This document shows positions 1-17,604 of a stretch of 64,000 bases of DNA, in pieces (position 1 is the stretch's first letter; each line of letters starts with the position of its first letter). The stretch covers positions 837,144 through 901,143 of the forward strand of contig NZ_JADDIV010000001.1 in assembly GCF_015070875.1 (NCBI RefSeq), read 5' to 3'. This stretch comes from Ramlibacter pallidus. Its GTDB lineage: Bacteria > Pseudomonadota > Gammaproteobacteria > Burkholderiales > Burkholderiaceae_C. The position numbers and the translations under genes are program-made. The notes under the pieces are model-generated. The model ran no database searches, was not told the DNA's origin, and saw only the letters and a list, made by a program, of their open reading frames with translations.

Positions 1-4
1 GTCC

Positions 5-316
5 TCACTTGGGCTGGGCGGCGAAGTAGCCGGCGATCTGCTGCAGCTGCGCCGGCGTGAAGCCCTTCGTGATCTGGTGCATCACGGTGGCGGGACGGGT
101 GCCGTCGCGGAAGGCCTGCAGCTGCTGCAGCATGTAGTCGCGCGGCATGCCGGCCAGCCCGGGAACGGCCGACCCCTCGGCCGTGCGGCCGTTGGTGCCA
201 TGGCAATTGGAGCAGTTGGCGGCCAGGCTGCGCACGTAGAGCGCGTCGGCCGATTGCGCCTGCGCGCCCAGCGATGCGATGGCCGCGGCGGCCATCAGGA
301 CGTTCTTCATCTTCAC
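5..316 (-). CDS. small periplasmic cytochrome c (class I, FccA-like)
   Basis: Predicted 103-residue secreted mono-heme cytochrome c that would carry electrons in the periplasm. It opens with a signal peptide (VKMKNVLMAAAAIASLGAQA) and has one CxxCH heme site (CSNCHG) about 12 residues after the cleavage region. The distal Met ligand is probably in the SAVPGLAGMP stretch, as in the small cytochrome subunit of flavocytochrome c sulfide dehydrogenases. I chose the GTG start because a GAGGAG box lies 6 nt upstream; an ATG two codons later is 12 nt from that box. The flavoprotein partner, if any, would lie left of the window. The heme protein call is firm; the FccA-like role is an inference. Confidence 0.8.
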   Translation of the reverse strand: MKMKNVLMAAAAIASLGAQAQSADALYVRSLAANCSNCHGTNGRTAEGSAVPGLAGMPRDYMLQQLQAFRDGTRPATVMHQITKGFTPAQLQQIAGYFAAQPK

Positions 317-389
317 GGTTGCCTCCTCGTTCTCAGCCGCGACTATACGAAGCATCGGCGCCGCCCGCAAAGAACTTGCGGCTATGACG

Positions 390-953
390 TCATGGGCGGG
401 TGCGCAGCCCGCGGGCCGGCTCGAAGCCGAACAGCCAGGCGAGCAGGATCGCGGGGAACTGCCCGATGCCCTCGTTGTAGCGGGTGACCGCCTGGTTGAA
501 CTGCTCCGTGGCGGCCTGCGCCATGCGCACCAGCTGGACCCGTTCGCTGCTCGTGTTCTCCGGCAGCCGCGGGCCGGCCAGGTCATGGGCGTCGTCGCGC
601 TCGGCACGTTCCCATGCGGTGCCCAGCACTTCCTGCGCCGCCCCGAGCGCGGCGATCCGCTCGGGGTCGAGCGGCTTGACCTTGGCCGCCGCCAGCGATG
701 CGGCGAGCTGCGCGCCGGCGCCCTGCAGACCGCCCCAGAAGGCGCTGCCGCCCGAGAACTGCGAGTCCTGCTGCTCGTCCTCGGGCGGGATGCAGGCCTG
801 CACCAGCTGCACCTGCTTCAGCAGCTCGGTCTCGAGTGCGCCGAAGGCGGACTTCGCCTCGGAGCGCAGCCGCACCAGCCGGTTGTACGCGCCCACCGCC
901 CAGAACAGGGCGACGGCCGCGACGATCCAGGGAAGGAAGGTGGACGAGGACAT
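390..953 (-). CDS. LemA family protein
   Basis: 187-residue LemA-family protein. An N-terminal membrane anchor (about residues 5-20, LPWIVAAVALFWAVG) is followed by the family hallmark YNRLVRLRSEAKSAF and long amphipathic helices that should form a coiled-coil-like bundle outside the membrane. The start ATG precedes MSSSTFLPW; a longer in-frame extension would run into the rpoC terminator and is rejected. LemA proteins often sit beside TPM-domain or M48 protease genes, but neither is visible here. It lies downstream of rpoC on the same strand, separated by a strong terminator, so it probably has its own promoter. Molecular function is not established for the family. Confidence 0.8.
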   Translation of the reverse strand: MSSSTFLPWIVAAVALFWAVGAYNRLVRLRSEAKSAFGALETELLKQVQLVQACIPPEDEQQDSQFSGGSAFWGGLQGAGAQLAASLAAAKVKPLDPERIAALGAAQEVLGTAWERAERDDAHDLAGPRLPENTSSERVQLVRMAQAATEQFNQAVTRYNEGIGQFPAILLAWLFGFEPARGLRTRP

Positions 954-960
954 CGGTCGT

Positions 961-1003
961 GGAAAAGAAAAAAAGCGCCACCGCCCAGCCGGGCAGTGGC
1001 GCT
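961..1003 (-). terminator. rho-independent terminator of the rpoBC operon
   Basis: Read on the minus strand, AGCGCCAC and its complement GTGGCGCT form an 8-bp stem around an inner GCCC/GGGC pairing, followed at once by a long U-rich run (T7 then CTTTTCC). It lies about 20 nt past the rpoC stop codon and should end the rpoB-rpoC transcript before lemA. Confidence 0.85.
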
Positions 1004-1023
1004 CCAGTTTAGGGGAACCGGGC

Positions 1024-5250
<4,227 letters not shown>

Positions 5251-5268
5251 GTAACTCTGTCCTTCCTT

Positions 5269-9381
<4,113 letters not shown>

Positions 9382-9526
9382 GAGATCTCCGGGTCAGGTC
9401 TCGCAACTGTCGCGCCCCAGGCGGGGGGCAGTCTTGGCGGGTTGGCCACTACCAACCTTGGCGGACGGCACCGCATTGCACGGCGCCCGAACCAAGCAGT
9501 TCTTTGCAGTCGGATCAAAGAACACT

Positions 9527-9607
9527 AAAAAAACTCCCGCCAACGGGTGTCTTTTTGCTGCTCTCTACAAGCGGCAAAGGCTGGAGGCCCTTTCGGACAC
9601 TCCAGCC
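9527..9607 (-). promoter_or_regulatory. two hairpins between rplL and rpoB (attenuator or processing site)
   Basis: After the rplL stop codon the RNA can form GGCTGGAG/CTCCAGCC, a perfect 8-bp stem, and about 30 nt later ACACCCG/CGGGAGT around a TTGG loop, followed by seven U residues. The second hairpin has the form of an intrinsic terminator with one mismatch in the stem. In E. coli the same interval holds a partial terminator and an RNase III site. That this one lets part of the transcripts through into rpoB is an inference from position. Confidence 0.6.
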
Positions 9608-9623
9608 TCGGCGCGGGATCGAA

Positions 9624-10004
9624 TTACTTGAGTTCGACCTTGGCGCCGGCTTCTTCCAGCTTCTTCTTCGCGGCTTCGGCGTCGGCCTTGTTCATGCCTT
9701 CCTTGACGGGCTTCGGAGCGCCGTCGACCAGGTCCTTGGCTTCCTTGAGGCCCAGGCCCGTGATCTCGCGCACGGCCTTGATGACGGAAACCTTCTGCGC
9801 GCCGGCTTCCATCAGCTGCACCGTGAACTCGGTCTTCTCTTCCGCGGCCGGGGCGGCAGCGCCACCGGCGCCGCCGGCGGCCGGAGCGGCCATCGCGGCG
9901 GCGGACACGCCGAACTTCTCTTCAATGGCCTTGACCAGGTCATTGAGTTCCATGACGGACATGCTGTCGAGCGCCGTCAGAAAATCGTCTTTGTTGAATG
10001 CCAT
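9624..10004 (-). CDS. rplL: 50S ribosomal protein L7/L12
   Basis: 126-residue stalk protein. An N-terminal dimerisation domain ([21 protein letters not shown]) is joined by an Ala/Gly/Pro hinge (about residues 36-55) to the C-terminal factor-binding domain with the conserved [20 protein letters not shown] segment. It binds L10 as dimers and recruits elongation factors to the ribosome. It lies 45 nt after rplJ on the same strand in the usual L10-L12 operon. Confidence 0.97.
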   Translation of the reverse strand: MAFNKDDFLTALDSMSVMELNDLVKAIEEKFGVSAAAMAAPAAGGAGGAAAPAAEEKTEFTVQLMEAGAQKVSVIKAVREITGLGLKEAKDLVDGAPKPVKEGMNKADAEAAKKKLEEAGAKVELK

Positions 10005-10049
10005 TTTGAACTTTCCTGAATAAGTTGGTGGACCGTAGGGACGCTTCGC

Positions 10050-10556
10050 TTAGGCAGCGGCAGCGGCGCCTTCTTCCTTTTTCTTCGCCAGAGCGCCCAG
10101 CACCACCGCGGTGCGGGAAATGGGCGACTTCAGCAGGCCGCAAAGCTGCGCCAGCAGAACTTCCTTCGGGGGAATGCTCGCCAGCTGCTTCACGCCGTTG
10201 ACGTCCAGGGACTTGCCCGCGAAAGCGCCGCCGCGAATGACCAGCTTGTCGTTGGTCTTCGCGAAGTCGGCCACCACCTTGGCGGCGGCCACAGCGTCCA
10301 CGGAGAAGCCGTAGATCAGCGGACCGGTCATCTGGTCACCCGCCACTTCGAACGGGCTGCCTGCCACAGCACGGCGGGCCAGGGTGTTCTTCAGAACACT
10401 CAGGTTCACACCGTTGCTGCGCGCGGCAACGCGCAGTTTCGTCATGTCGGCGACCGTGATGCCGCGGTATTCCGCCATCACCAGCGTTTGAGCTTTGGCG
10501 GCGAGAGCGGTCACTTCTTCGACGACCGCTTGCTTCTCACTGCGATTCAGACTCAA
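10050..10556 (-). CDS. rplJ: 50S ribosomal protein L10
   Basis: 168-residue L10, the base of the ribosomal stalk ([15 protein letters not shown] at the N-terminus, Ala-rich helical C-terminus that binds L7/L12). The start is TTG, chosen because AAGGAG lies 6 nt upstream and no ATG or GTG fits the conserved N-terminus. In characterised bacteria L10 bound to L12 represses its own mRNA through the leader ahead of this gene; a weak TTG start may also restrain translation. Confidence 0.96.
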   Translation of the reverse strand: MSLNRSEKQAVVEEVTALAAKAQTLVMAEYRGITVADMTKLRVAARSNGVNLSVLKNTLARRAVAGSPFEVAGDQMTGPLIYGFSVDAVAAAKVVADFAKTNDKLVIRGGAFAGKSLDVNGVKQLASIPPKEVLLAQLCGLLKSPISRTAVVLGALAKKKEEGAAAAA

Positions 10557-10793
10557 GGTCTACTCCTTCCATTGCGCTCCGGTTGCCCTTCGCGCGCCTG
10601 TTTAAGCGACCAACTGTCTTCGGAAATCTCTCGAATTCGTCTGTCAGCGGGATCGCCATCTGCGTTGGCTGGCGGATTAAGAACCTCGCGGTTCGCCAAC
10701 GGTCTCGGATGGCCCGCCGGATCTGCTTTCGCGGGCCCGGCGGCCCACCACACCGGCCGGCTGCTCGCGCAACCGGCCCATTCACTGCCGGCC
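10557..10793. promoter_or_regulatory. rplA-rplJ intergenic region, probable L10 leader
   Basis: A 237-nt gene-free stretch ahead of rplJ. In many bacteria this position holds a promoter and the structured L10 leader that binds the L10-L12 complex. By eye I see GC-rich inverted segments close to rplA (GGCCCGCC, GGGCCCGGCGGCCC) and an AU-richer part close to rplJ, but I could not align it to the leader consensus, so the assignment is by position only. Confidence 0.4.
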
Positions 10794-11504
10794 TTACTGC
10801 TGGCCGGACTGCGCGTTGACGGTCTGCGTGTCCACGCGGACGCCCAGGCCCATCGTGGAGGACACCGCCACCTTGCGCAGGTACACGCCCTTGCTGCTGG
10901 CCGGCTTGGCCTTGTTCAACGCCTCGATCAGCGCGACCAGGTTGCCCTGCAGCTTCTCGGCGTCGAACGAACGGCGGCCGATGGAGGCGTGGATGATGCC
11001 GGCCTTGTCGGCGCGGAACTGCACCTGGCCCGCCTTGGCGTTCTTCACCGCGGTGGCGACGTCGGGCGTGACGGTGCCGACCTTCGGGTTCGGCATCAGG
11101 CCGCGCGGGCCGAGGATCTGGCCCAGCGTACCGACCACGCGCATGGCGTCCGGCGCGGCGATCACCACGTCGAAGGGCATGTCGCCGGCCTTGACCTTGG
11201 CGGCCAGGTCGTCCATGCCGACGATGTCGGCACCGGCGGCCTTGGCTTCCTCGGCCTTCGCGCCTTGGGCGAACACGGCGACGCGCTTGGTCTTGCCGGT
11301 GCCGTTGGGCATCACGACCGCGCCGCGGACGACCTGGTCGGACTTCTTCGGGTCGATGCCCAGCTGCACGGCCACGTCGATGGACTCATCGAACTTGGCG
11401 GTGGCGGCTTCCTGGACGATGCGGAACGCGTCGGCCAGCGGGTACAGCTTGGTGCTGTCGACCTTGCCCTCGAGGGCTTTCTGCTTCTTCGTGAGCTTGG
11501 CCAT
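10794..11504 (-). CDS. rplA: 50S ribosomal protein L1
   Basis: 236-residue L1, which forms the mobile stalk at the ribosomal E site. Recognised by the N-terminus [15 protein letters not shown], the [14 protein letters not shown] segment and the conserved [16 protein letters not shown] motif of domain II. Its ATG directly follows the rplK stop codon with no spacer, so the two are translationally coupled. In other bacteria L1 represses the rplK-rplA mRNA near the rplK start. Confidence 0.97.
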   Translation of the reverse strand: MAKLTKKQKALEGKVDSTKLYPLADAFRIVQEAATAKFDESIDVAVQLGIDPKKSDQVVRGAVVMPNGTGKTKRVAVFAQGAKAEEAKAAGADIVGMDDLAAKVKAGDMPFDVVIAAPDAMRVVGTLGQILGPRGLMPNPKVGTVTPDVATAVKNAKAGQVQFRADKAGIIHASIGRRSFDAEKLQGNLVALIEALNKAKPASSKGVYLRKVAVSSTMGLGVRVDTQTVNAQSGQQ

Positions 11505-11936
11505 TTAGACGCCCTCCACCGTGATGCCCATGGAGCGGGCCGAGCCCGCCAGGGTCTTGATCGCGCCGTCGATGTCGGCGGCGTTCATGTCCTTGAGCTT
11601 GGTCTTGGCGATCTCTTCCAGCTGCGCGCGGGTGATCTTGCCGACCTTGTCCTTCAGCGGGTTGGCGGAGCCCTTGTCCAGCTTGACGGCCTTCTTGATC
11701 AGGACGGTCGCGGGCGGCGTCTTGATGATGAAGGTGAAGCTCTTGTCCGCGAACGCGGTGATCACCACCGGCAGCGGCAGACCGGGTTCGACGCCCTGGG
11801 TCTGGGCGTTGAACGCCTTGCAGAACTCCATGATGTTCAGGCCGCGCTGGCCCAGCGCGGGACCGATCGGGGGCGACGGGTTCGCCTTTCCGGCCGGCAC
11901 TTGCAGCTTCACGAAGCCGACAATCTTCTTTGCCAT
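11505..11936 (-). CDS. rplK: 50S ribosomal protein L11
   Basis: 143-residue L11, which binds 23S rRNA at the GTPase-associated centre and is needed for RelA activation. The family signature [17 protein letters not shown] (N-terminal domain, proline-rich) and the C-terminal rRNA-binding domain ending in [11 protein letters not shown] are complete. It lies downstream of nusG across 84 nt in which I see no strong hairpin. Confidence 0.97.
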   Translation of the reverse strand: MAKKIVGFVKLQVPAGKANPSPPIGPALGQRGLNIMEFCKAFNAQTQGVEPGLPLPVVITAFADKSFTFIIKTPPATVLIKKAVKLDKGSANPLKDKVGKITRAQLEEIAKTKLKDMNAADIDGAIKTLAGSARSMGITVEGV

Positions 11937-12020
11937 TTGATTTCCTTGCGGGTGCTAGCGCCTTGCGGCTCCCCGGGGTTGCGGCTCGTTGGTTCGCGTC
12001 GAGCCTTTTGACGCGTTGCC

Positions 12021-12623
12021 TCAGGTCTTTTCGACCTGGGAGAACTCGAGTTCGACCGGCGTCGCACGACCGAAGATCGTGACGGACACGCGGACCTTGC
12101 TCTTCTCGTAGTTGACTTCCTCGACGGTGCCGTTGAAGTCCGTGAACGGGCCGTCCTTGACGCGCACGTACTCGCCCACGACGAATTCGACCTTGTGGCG
12201 CGGCTTCTCGGTGCCCTCTTCCATCTGGCCCATGATCTTGGCGACGTCCTCGTCGGAGATCGGGGCCGGGCGGTTCTTGGCGCCGCCCACGAAACCGGTG
12301 ACCTTGTTGGTGTGCTTCACCAGGTGCCAGGTCTCGTCGTTCATGATCATCTGGACCAGCACGTAGCCCGGATAGAAGCGGCGCTCGGAAGTGCGCTTCT
12401 GGCCGTTCTTGATCTCGACGACTTCCTCGGTGGGCACCAGGATCTCGCCGAACATGTCCTGCATGCCCGCGCGGTTGATGCGCTCGCGGATGTTGCGCTC
12501 GACCGCCTTCTCCATCCCGGAGTAGGCGTGCACCACGTACCAGCGCAGGTCCGGGTTGACCGGCTTGGCCGGGACTTCGGGCGCCTGCTGGCCGTCGGCG
12601 GCGGCGTTTTCGATCTCGCTCAT
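12021..12623 (-). CDS. nusG: transcription termination/antitermination factor NusG
   Basis: 200-residue NusG. The NGN domain begins at [18 protein letters not shown] and the KOW domain at [17 protein letters not shown], joined by a flexible linker containing KPRHKVEF. A short acidic and Gln-rich N-terminal extension precedes the conserved core. The start ATG overlaps the secE stop (ATGA), giving tight coupling; a possible start three codons upstream lies inside secE. NusG binds the beta' clamp and links RNA polymerase to Rho or to the leading ribosome. Confidence 0.97.
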   Translation of the reverse strand: MSEIENAAADGQQAPEVPAKPVNPDLRWYVVHAYSGMEKAVERNIRERINRAGMQDMFGEILVPTEEVVEIKNGQKRTSERRFYPGYVLVQMIMNDETWHLVKHTNKVTGFVGGAKNRPAPISDEDVAKIMGQMEEGTEKPRHKVEFVVGEYVRVKDGPFTDFNGTVEEVNYEKSKVRVSVTIFGRATPVELEFSQVEKT

Positions 12624-13009
12624 TGCTTCCATCCCAGGATCAGGTCGTAGAACACCCACTCGAGGGTCTTGTCGGTCAGCCACAGGAACAGGGCCATCAC
12701 CACGACGAAGCCGAACACGTACAGCGTCATCTGGATGGCTTCCTTGCGCGTCGGCCACACGACCTTGCGCGTTTCCTTCCAGGCGTCGCGGCCGAAGCCG
12801 ACGAATTCCTTGCCGGGCAGCGAGGTGAAGAACACGGCCACCGCCGCCGCCAGGCCCACCACCAGCGCACCCCACTGGGCGATCTGCCCCTGGCGCGCCA
12901 GGAGGTAGAAACCGGCCAGGGAAGCGATCACCAGCGCGATGGCTGCGCCCACCTTGGCCTTGTCGGCCCCGGAGGTGACGGTTTCAACTTGCTGCGTGGA
13001 CGATGCCAT
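12620..13009 (-). CDS. secE: protein translocase subunit SecE
   Basis: 129-residue SecE with three predicted membrane helices ([36 protein letters not shown] and the C-terminal [21 protein letters not shown]) as usual in proteobacteria. The conserved cytoplasmic segment [20 protein letters not shown], which clamps SecY, lies between helices 2 and 3. The start before [10 protein letters not shown] was preferred to a longer frame that crosses the hairpin leader. It ends in the ATGA shared with nusG. Confidence 0.93.
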   Translation of the reverse strand: MASSTQQVETVTSGADKAKVGAAIALVIASLAGFYLLARQGQIAQWGALVVGLAAAVAVFFTSLPGKEFVGFGRDAWKETRKVVWPTRKEAIQMTLYVFGFVVVMALFLWLTDKTLEWVFYDLILGWKQ

Positions 13010-13025
13010 TCCTGCTCTCAATGGG

Positions 13026-13074
13026 GGTGTCTTTGAAGACACCAAACCCGCCATGGGGCGGGTCGGGTTTTTTT
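13026..13074. promoter_or_regulatory. paired hairpins between tRNA-Trp and secE
   Basis: GGTGTCTT/AAGACACC and, next to it, ACCCGCC/GGCGGGT are inverted repeats. On the plus strand the second repeat is followed by CGGG and seven T, which has the form of a terminator pointing away from secE. On the minus strand, the direction of the operon, the hairpins would instead lie in the secE leader just after tRNA processing. No plus-strand gene ends here, so the role is open. Confidence 0.5.
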
Positions 13075-13089
13075 CGGGTGCCACTCAGG

Positions 13090-13165
13090 TGGCAGGGGCA
13101 GTAGGAATCGAACCTACAACCTTCGGTTTTGGAGACCGACGCTCTGCCAATTGAGCTATACCCCT
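13090..13165 (-). tRNA. tRNA-Trp (CCA)
   Basis: 76-nt cloverleaf read on the minus strand, starting AGGGGTATAGCTC and ending GCCA with an encoded CCA tail. The anticodon loop CTCCAAA carries CCA for the UGG codon, and GGTTCGATTCC forms the T arm. Acceptor AGGGG(TA) pairs with the 3' (TG)CCCCT. It lies between tuf and secE in the same direction, so it is probably cut out of a long operon transcript. Confidence 0.96.
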
Positions 13166-13171
13166 CCGGTC

Positions 13172-13212
13172 GGTTTCGGGGAACCCGGCATTATGGCCGG
13201 GTTCCGAAAACC
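13172..13212 (-). other. long hairpin between tuf and tRNA-Trp
   Basis: GGAACCCGGC and GCCGGGTTCC form a perfect 10-bp stem around a 6-nt loop, extended outward by GGTTTTCG/CGAAACC with one bulge. It starts about 8 nt after the tuf stop. There is no U run, so it is better seen as an mRNA end-protecting or processing hairpin next to the tRNA than as a strong terminator. Confidence 0.6.
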
Positions 13213-13219
13213 CTGCTAG

Positions 13220-14410
<1,191 letters not shown>

Positions 14411-14452
14411 TTTTTTCGACTCCGAAAAAAGTAACGATCACAACCAGATCTT

Positions 14453-14527
<75 letters not shown>

Positions 14528-14558
14528 GAAATTCGCTCGCCTGCGCAAGACGGATGAC

Positions 14559-14632
14559 TGGAGCGGGTGGCGGGAATCGAACCCGCGTCATTAGCTTGGA
14601 AGGCTAAGGTTCTACCATTGAACTACACCCGC
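14559..14632 (-). tRNA. tRNA-Gly (TCC)
   Basis: 74-nt cloverleaf beginning GCGGGTGTAGTTC and ending CCCGCTCCA with encoded CCA. The anticodon loop CTTCCAA carries TCC for GGA/GGG codons, with a T arm GCGGGTTCGATTCCCGC. Second of three tRNAs ahead of tuf. Confidence 0.96.
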
Positions 14633-14719
14633 GGCGGGCGCACTTCGGGACCCCGGCGGACTTCCTGGCCGCTACCACTCAACCGTTTCGCATTCGCCGG
14701 GTTCCTTCAAAAGAAAACC

Positions 14720-14805
14720 TGGTGGAGGAGGCTGGATTCGAACCAGCGTACGCGTAAGCGGGCAGATTTACAGTCTGCTGCCTTTAACCACTCGGCCACC
14801 CCTCC
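14720..14805 (-). tRNA. tRNA-Tyr (GTA)
   Basis: 86-nt class II tRNA with a long variable arm, beginning GGAGGGGTGGCCGAG and ending CCTCCACCA with encoded CCA. The anticodon GTA sits in CTGTAAATC. It is the promoter-proximal gene of the tRNA-tuf transcript. Confidence 0.96.
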
Positions 14806-14817
14806 GGCGAACCGCAG

Positions 14818-14823
14818 ACTATA
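14818..14823 (-). promoter_or_regulatory. extended -10 promoter of the tRNA-tuf transcript
   Basis: Reading toward tRNA-Tyr, TGCTATAGT provides an extended -10 (TG-N-TATAGT) ending 12 nt before the mature tRNA 5' end, a typical distance for a tRNA promoter. The -35 region 17 nt upstream (CCGATC) is poor, so recognition would rely on the extended -10. Confidence 0.6.
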
Positions 14824-14936
14824 GCACGATTCCTGCGCACGATCGGCCGGTTCTCCCACGCTCCCCATTGGGGAAACGGTCCCGCCGCCGCTGCCGTGTC
14901 ACACGCCCGCGGGATGGAACTTGCTACCGTGCGGGC

Positions 14937-16058
14937 ATGCGCATGCTCAACCTGGCCCTGCAGGGCGGCGGCTCCCACGGCGCCTTCACCTGGGGCGTGC
15001 TCGATGCGCTCCTGGAAGACGGCCGTGTCGGCCTAGAAGGACTCAGCGGCACCAGTGCCGGTGCGGTGAACGCCGTCGCGCTGGCCAGCGGCTGGGCCGC
15101 GGCCCGCGCGGCCCGGCGCGACCCGCGCGAAGGCGCCCGGACGCAGCTGGCCGCCGTGTGGAACGCGGTCGGTGCGCTCGGCAGCCTGGGCAGCCTGCAG
15201 CAGCAGTTCATCCGGCTGCTCTGGAGTGGCTGGGCGCCGGAAGTGCGGCAGGCCTGGACAGGCGCGGGCTGGCGCGGCCTCGTCTCGCCGTACCAATCCA
15301 ATCCGCTCGGGCTGAACCCACTGCGCGACCTGCTGGAGCGGCAGATCGACTTCGGCCTGCTGCAGGCGCAACGCGAGCTGAAGGTCTTCGTGTCCGCCAC
15401 GCACGTGCCCACCGGAAAGGCCGTGGTGTTCGGCGGCGCGAAACTCCGGCTCGACGCCGTGCTCGCATCGACCTGCCTGCCGATGCTGTTCCAGGCCGTC
15501 GAGATCGACGGCGAACCCTACTGGGATGGCGGCTACTCGGTGAACCCGCCGCTCTCGCCCCTCATCCAGGAATGCAGCAGCGCCGACCTTGCGGTCGTCC
15601 AGCTGAATCCGCTGCGGCGTCCGGGCGTGCCGCGCACGGCCGAAGAGATCCAGGACCGGGTGGGCGAGATCACCTTCAACGCCAGCCTGCTCACCCAGAT
15701 GCGCGCGGTCGACTTCATCAACCGGCTGGTGTCCGAGGGCGTCGTGCCACCGGAGCACGCCAAGAGCATCCGGGTGCACCGCATCGACGGCGAGGGCGTG
15801 CTCGGCGAGCTGCCGGCGTCCAGCCGGGTGTCGGCGGATCCCGCCATGATCACGCAGCTCTTCGAAGCAGGGCGCGCGGCGGGGCGGTCGTGGCTGGCGG
15901 CGCACCACGACGCGATCGGGCAGCGCGGCACGGTCGACATCGGGCGGGACTACCTCGACGACAGCCGGTTGCACCTGCAGTCGGCGCCGCCATTGCGCAT
16001 GCGTTCGGTGGGCGGCGGCTTCCGCAGCTGGCTCGGCCGGCTTTGGCGCAAGCCCTAG
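14937..16058 (+). CDS. patatin-like phospholipase family protein
   Basis: 373-residue patatin-fold lipase. It has the oxyanion-hole glycines GGGSHGAFTWG (residues 9-19), the nucleophile elbow GTSAG with S40, and the DGG motif with D197 that completes the Ser-Asp dyad. The ATG chosen follows GCGGGC; a longer in-frame reading is Arg-rich and falls in the promoter region of the tRNAs. No signal peptide is seen, so it is probably cytoplasmic or membrane-peripheral. It is divergent from the tRNA-tuf block and convergent with ung, and the stop codons of the two genes overlap by two bases. Substrate unknown. Confidence 0.88.
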   Translation: MRMLNLALQGGGSHGAFTWGVLDALLEDGRVGLEGLSGTSAGAVNAVALASGWAAARAARRDPREGARTQLAAVWNAVGALGSLGSLQQQFIRLLWSGWAPEVRQAWTGAGWRGLVSPYQSNPLGLNPLRDLLERQIDFGLLQAQRELKVFVSATHVPTGKAVVFGGAKLRLDAVLASTCLPMLFQAVEIDGEPYWDGGYSVNPPLSPLIQECSSADLAVVQLNPLRRPGVPRTAEEIQDRVGEITFNASLLTQMRAVDFINRLVSEGVVPPEHAKSIRVHRIDGEGVLGELPASSRVSADPAMITQLFEAGRAAGRSWLAAHHDAIGQRGTVDIGRDYLDDSRLHLQSAPPLRMRSVGGGFRSWLGRLWRKP

Positions 16059-16804
16059 AACACGCCCGTGACACCGCGCTCGGCGAGCCACTCGCGCGCC
16101 TGGCGGAAGCACCCGGAACCGAGGAAGGGCACCGGCGGCCGCGCCGCCGACAGCGGCGAGGGATGGTTCGTCTGCAGCACCAGGATGTCGCGGCCGTGGC
16201 GTGCGGCCGCCTGCTCGATCAAGGCGGACTTGGCCTGCGCGTGGGCGCCCCAGAGCAGGTAGACGCAGGGCGACGCGGTCGCAGCGACACGGGCCAGCAG
16301 CCGGTCGGTCAGTGCCTCCCAGCCCTTCTTCGCGTGGCTGGCGGACTGCCCGTCTTCCACCGTCAGGCTGGCATTGAGCAGCAGCACGCCGGAGCGTGCC
16401 CATTCGACCAGCGACCCCGAGGCGGGCGACGTGCCGAGCTCCTTGAAGATGTTCCGCAGCGAGGGCGGAAGCTTGACGCCCTCCGCGACCGAGAAGGCGA
16501 GGCCGTGCGCCTGGCCCGGCCCGTGGTACGGGTCCTGGCCCAGCACCACCGCGTGCACGCCGGCCAGCGGCGTCAGCTCCAGTGCCCGCAGCGGATGCGG
16601 CGGATAGATCACGGCGCCCTGCGCGATGCGCGAGCGCATGAAGTCCGCGAGGCGCAGGCCCTCTTCGCTGGCCAGGAAGTCCTGGACCACGTCCTCCCAA
16701 CCGGCAGCCACCGGCCAGTCTTCGGGGGCCCATGCCTGCAGGCGGCGCGGCGCCGCGCCGGGCTCCGGCTCCGCCCAGGGCAGGTCGGCTTGCGGCTTGG
16801 CCAC
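16055..16804 (-). CDS. ung: uracil-DNA glycosylase
   Basis: 249-residue family 1 uracil-DNA glycosylase, which removes uracil from DNA to start base excision repair. The water-activating motif GQDPYH is at 89-94 (D91), the uracil-binding LLLNASLTV follows at about 141-149, and the DNA-intercalating HPSPLS loop is at 214-219. I chose a GTG start 8 nt after the trpC stop because ACGGAG lies just ahead of it. It is the last gene of the trp transcript. Confidence 0.94.
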   Translation of the reverse strand: MAKPQADLPWAEPEPGAAPRRLQAWAPEDWPVAAGWEDVVQDFLASEEGLRLADFMRSRIAQGAVIYPPHPLRALELTPLAGVHAVVLGQDPYHGPGQAHGLAFSVAEGVKLPPSLRNIFKELGTSPASGSLVEWARSGVLLLNASLTVEDGQSASHAKKGWEALTDRLLARVAATASPCVYLLWGAHAQAKSALIEQAAARHGRDILVLQTNHPSPLSAARPPVPFLGSGCFRQAREWLAERGVTGVF

Positions 16805-16811
16805 GGCTCCG

Positions 16812-17603
16812 TCAGTCGCCGAACAGCTCCGCCAAGGCGGCGCCCGGGTCGGCGGCGCGCATGAACGCCTCGCCCACCAGGAAAGCGTGCACGCCGGCGG
16901 CACGCATCCGCTGCACGTCGGCGCGCTGCAGGATGCCGGATTCGGTCACCAGCAGGCGGTCCGCCGGCACGTCGCCCAGCAGGCCGAGCGTGGTGTCGAG
17001 GCTGACCTCGAAGGTGCGCAGGTTGCGGTTGTTGATGCCGACCAGGCGCGTGCGCAGCTTCAGCGCGCGCTGCAGTTCCGGCCCGTCGTGCACCTCCACC
17101 AGCACCGCCATGTCGAGGCTGCGCGCCACCGCTTCCAGCTCCGCCATCTGGGCATCGGACAGCGAGGCTGCGATCAGCAGGATGCAGTCCGCCCCCATCA
17201 CGCGCGACTCGTACACCTGGTACGGGTCGATGATGAAGTCCTTGCGCAGCACCGGCAGGTCGCACGAGGCGCGCGCCTGCTTCAGGAAGTCGGCGCTGCC
17301 CTGGAAGAACTGGCGGTCGGTCAGGACCGACAGGCACGCGGCGCCGTTCTCCGCATAGCTCTGGGCGATGTCGGCGGGGATGAAATCCTCGCGCAGCACG
17401 CCCTTGCTGGGACTGGCCTTCTTCACTTCGGCGATCACCGCCGCGCGGCCGGCGGCGACCTTCGCGCGCAGCGCGCCTTCGAAATCGCGGGTCAGCACGC
17501 GGCCGAACGCATCCTCGCGCACCGCCTCCAGCGATTTCTTCTTCTTCGCGGCGGCGACTTCCTCGCGCTTGACCGCATTGATCTGGTCCAGGATGTCGCT
17601 CAT
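16812..17603 (-). CDS. trpC: indole-3-glycerol-phosphate synthase
   Basis: 263-residue TIM-barrel enzyme converting CdRP to indole-3-glycerol phosphate in tryptophan synthesis. Family motifs are present: VKKASPSKG near the N-terminal half, [25 protein letters not shown] and LVTESGI. It is the monofunctional form, without a fused TrpF domain. It starts one base after the trpD stop, so the two are translationally coupled. Confidence 0.96.
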   Translation of the reverse strand: MSDILDQINAVKREEVAAAKKKKSLEAVREDAFGRVLTRDFEGALRAKVAAGRAAVIAEVKKASPSKGVLREDFIPADIAQSYAENGAACLSVLTDRQFFQGSADFLKQARASCDLPVLRKDFIIDPYQVYESRVMGADCILLIAASLSDAQMAELEAVARSLDMAVLVEVHDGPELQRALKLRTRLVGINNRNLRTFEVSLDTTLGLLGDVPADRLLVTESGILQRADVQRMRAAGVHAFLVGEAFMRAADPGAALAELFGD

Positions 17604-17604
17604 C

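Noticed and set aside
14868..14936. Longer N-terminus for the patatin protein
   Set aside because: The extra 23 residues are Arg-rich and overlap the tRNA-Tyr promoter side; the family begins at the MLNLALQGGG block.
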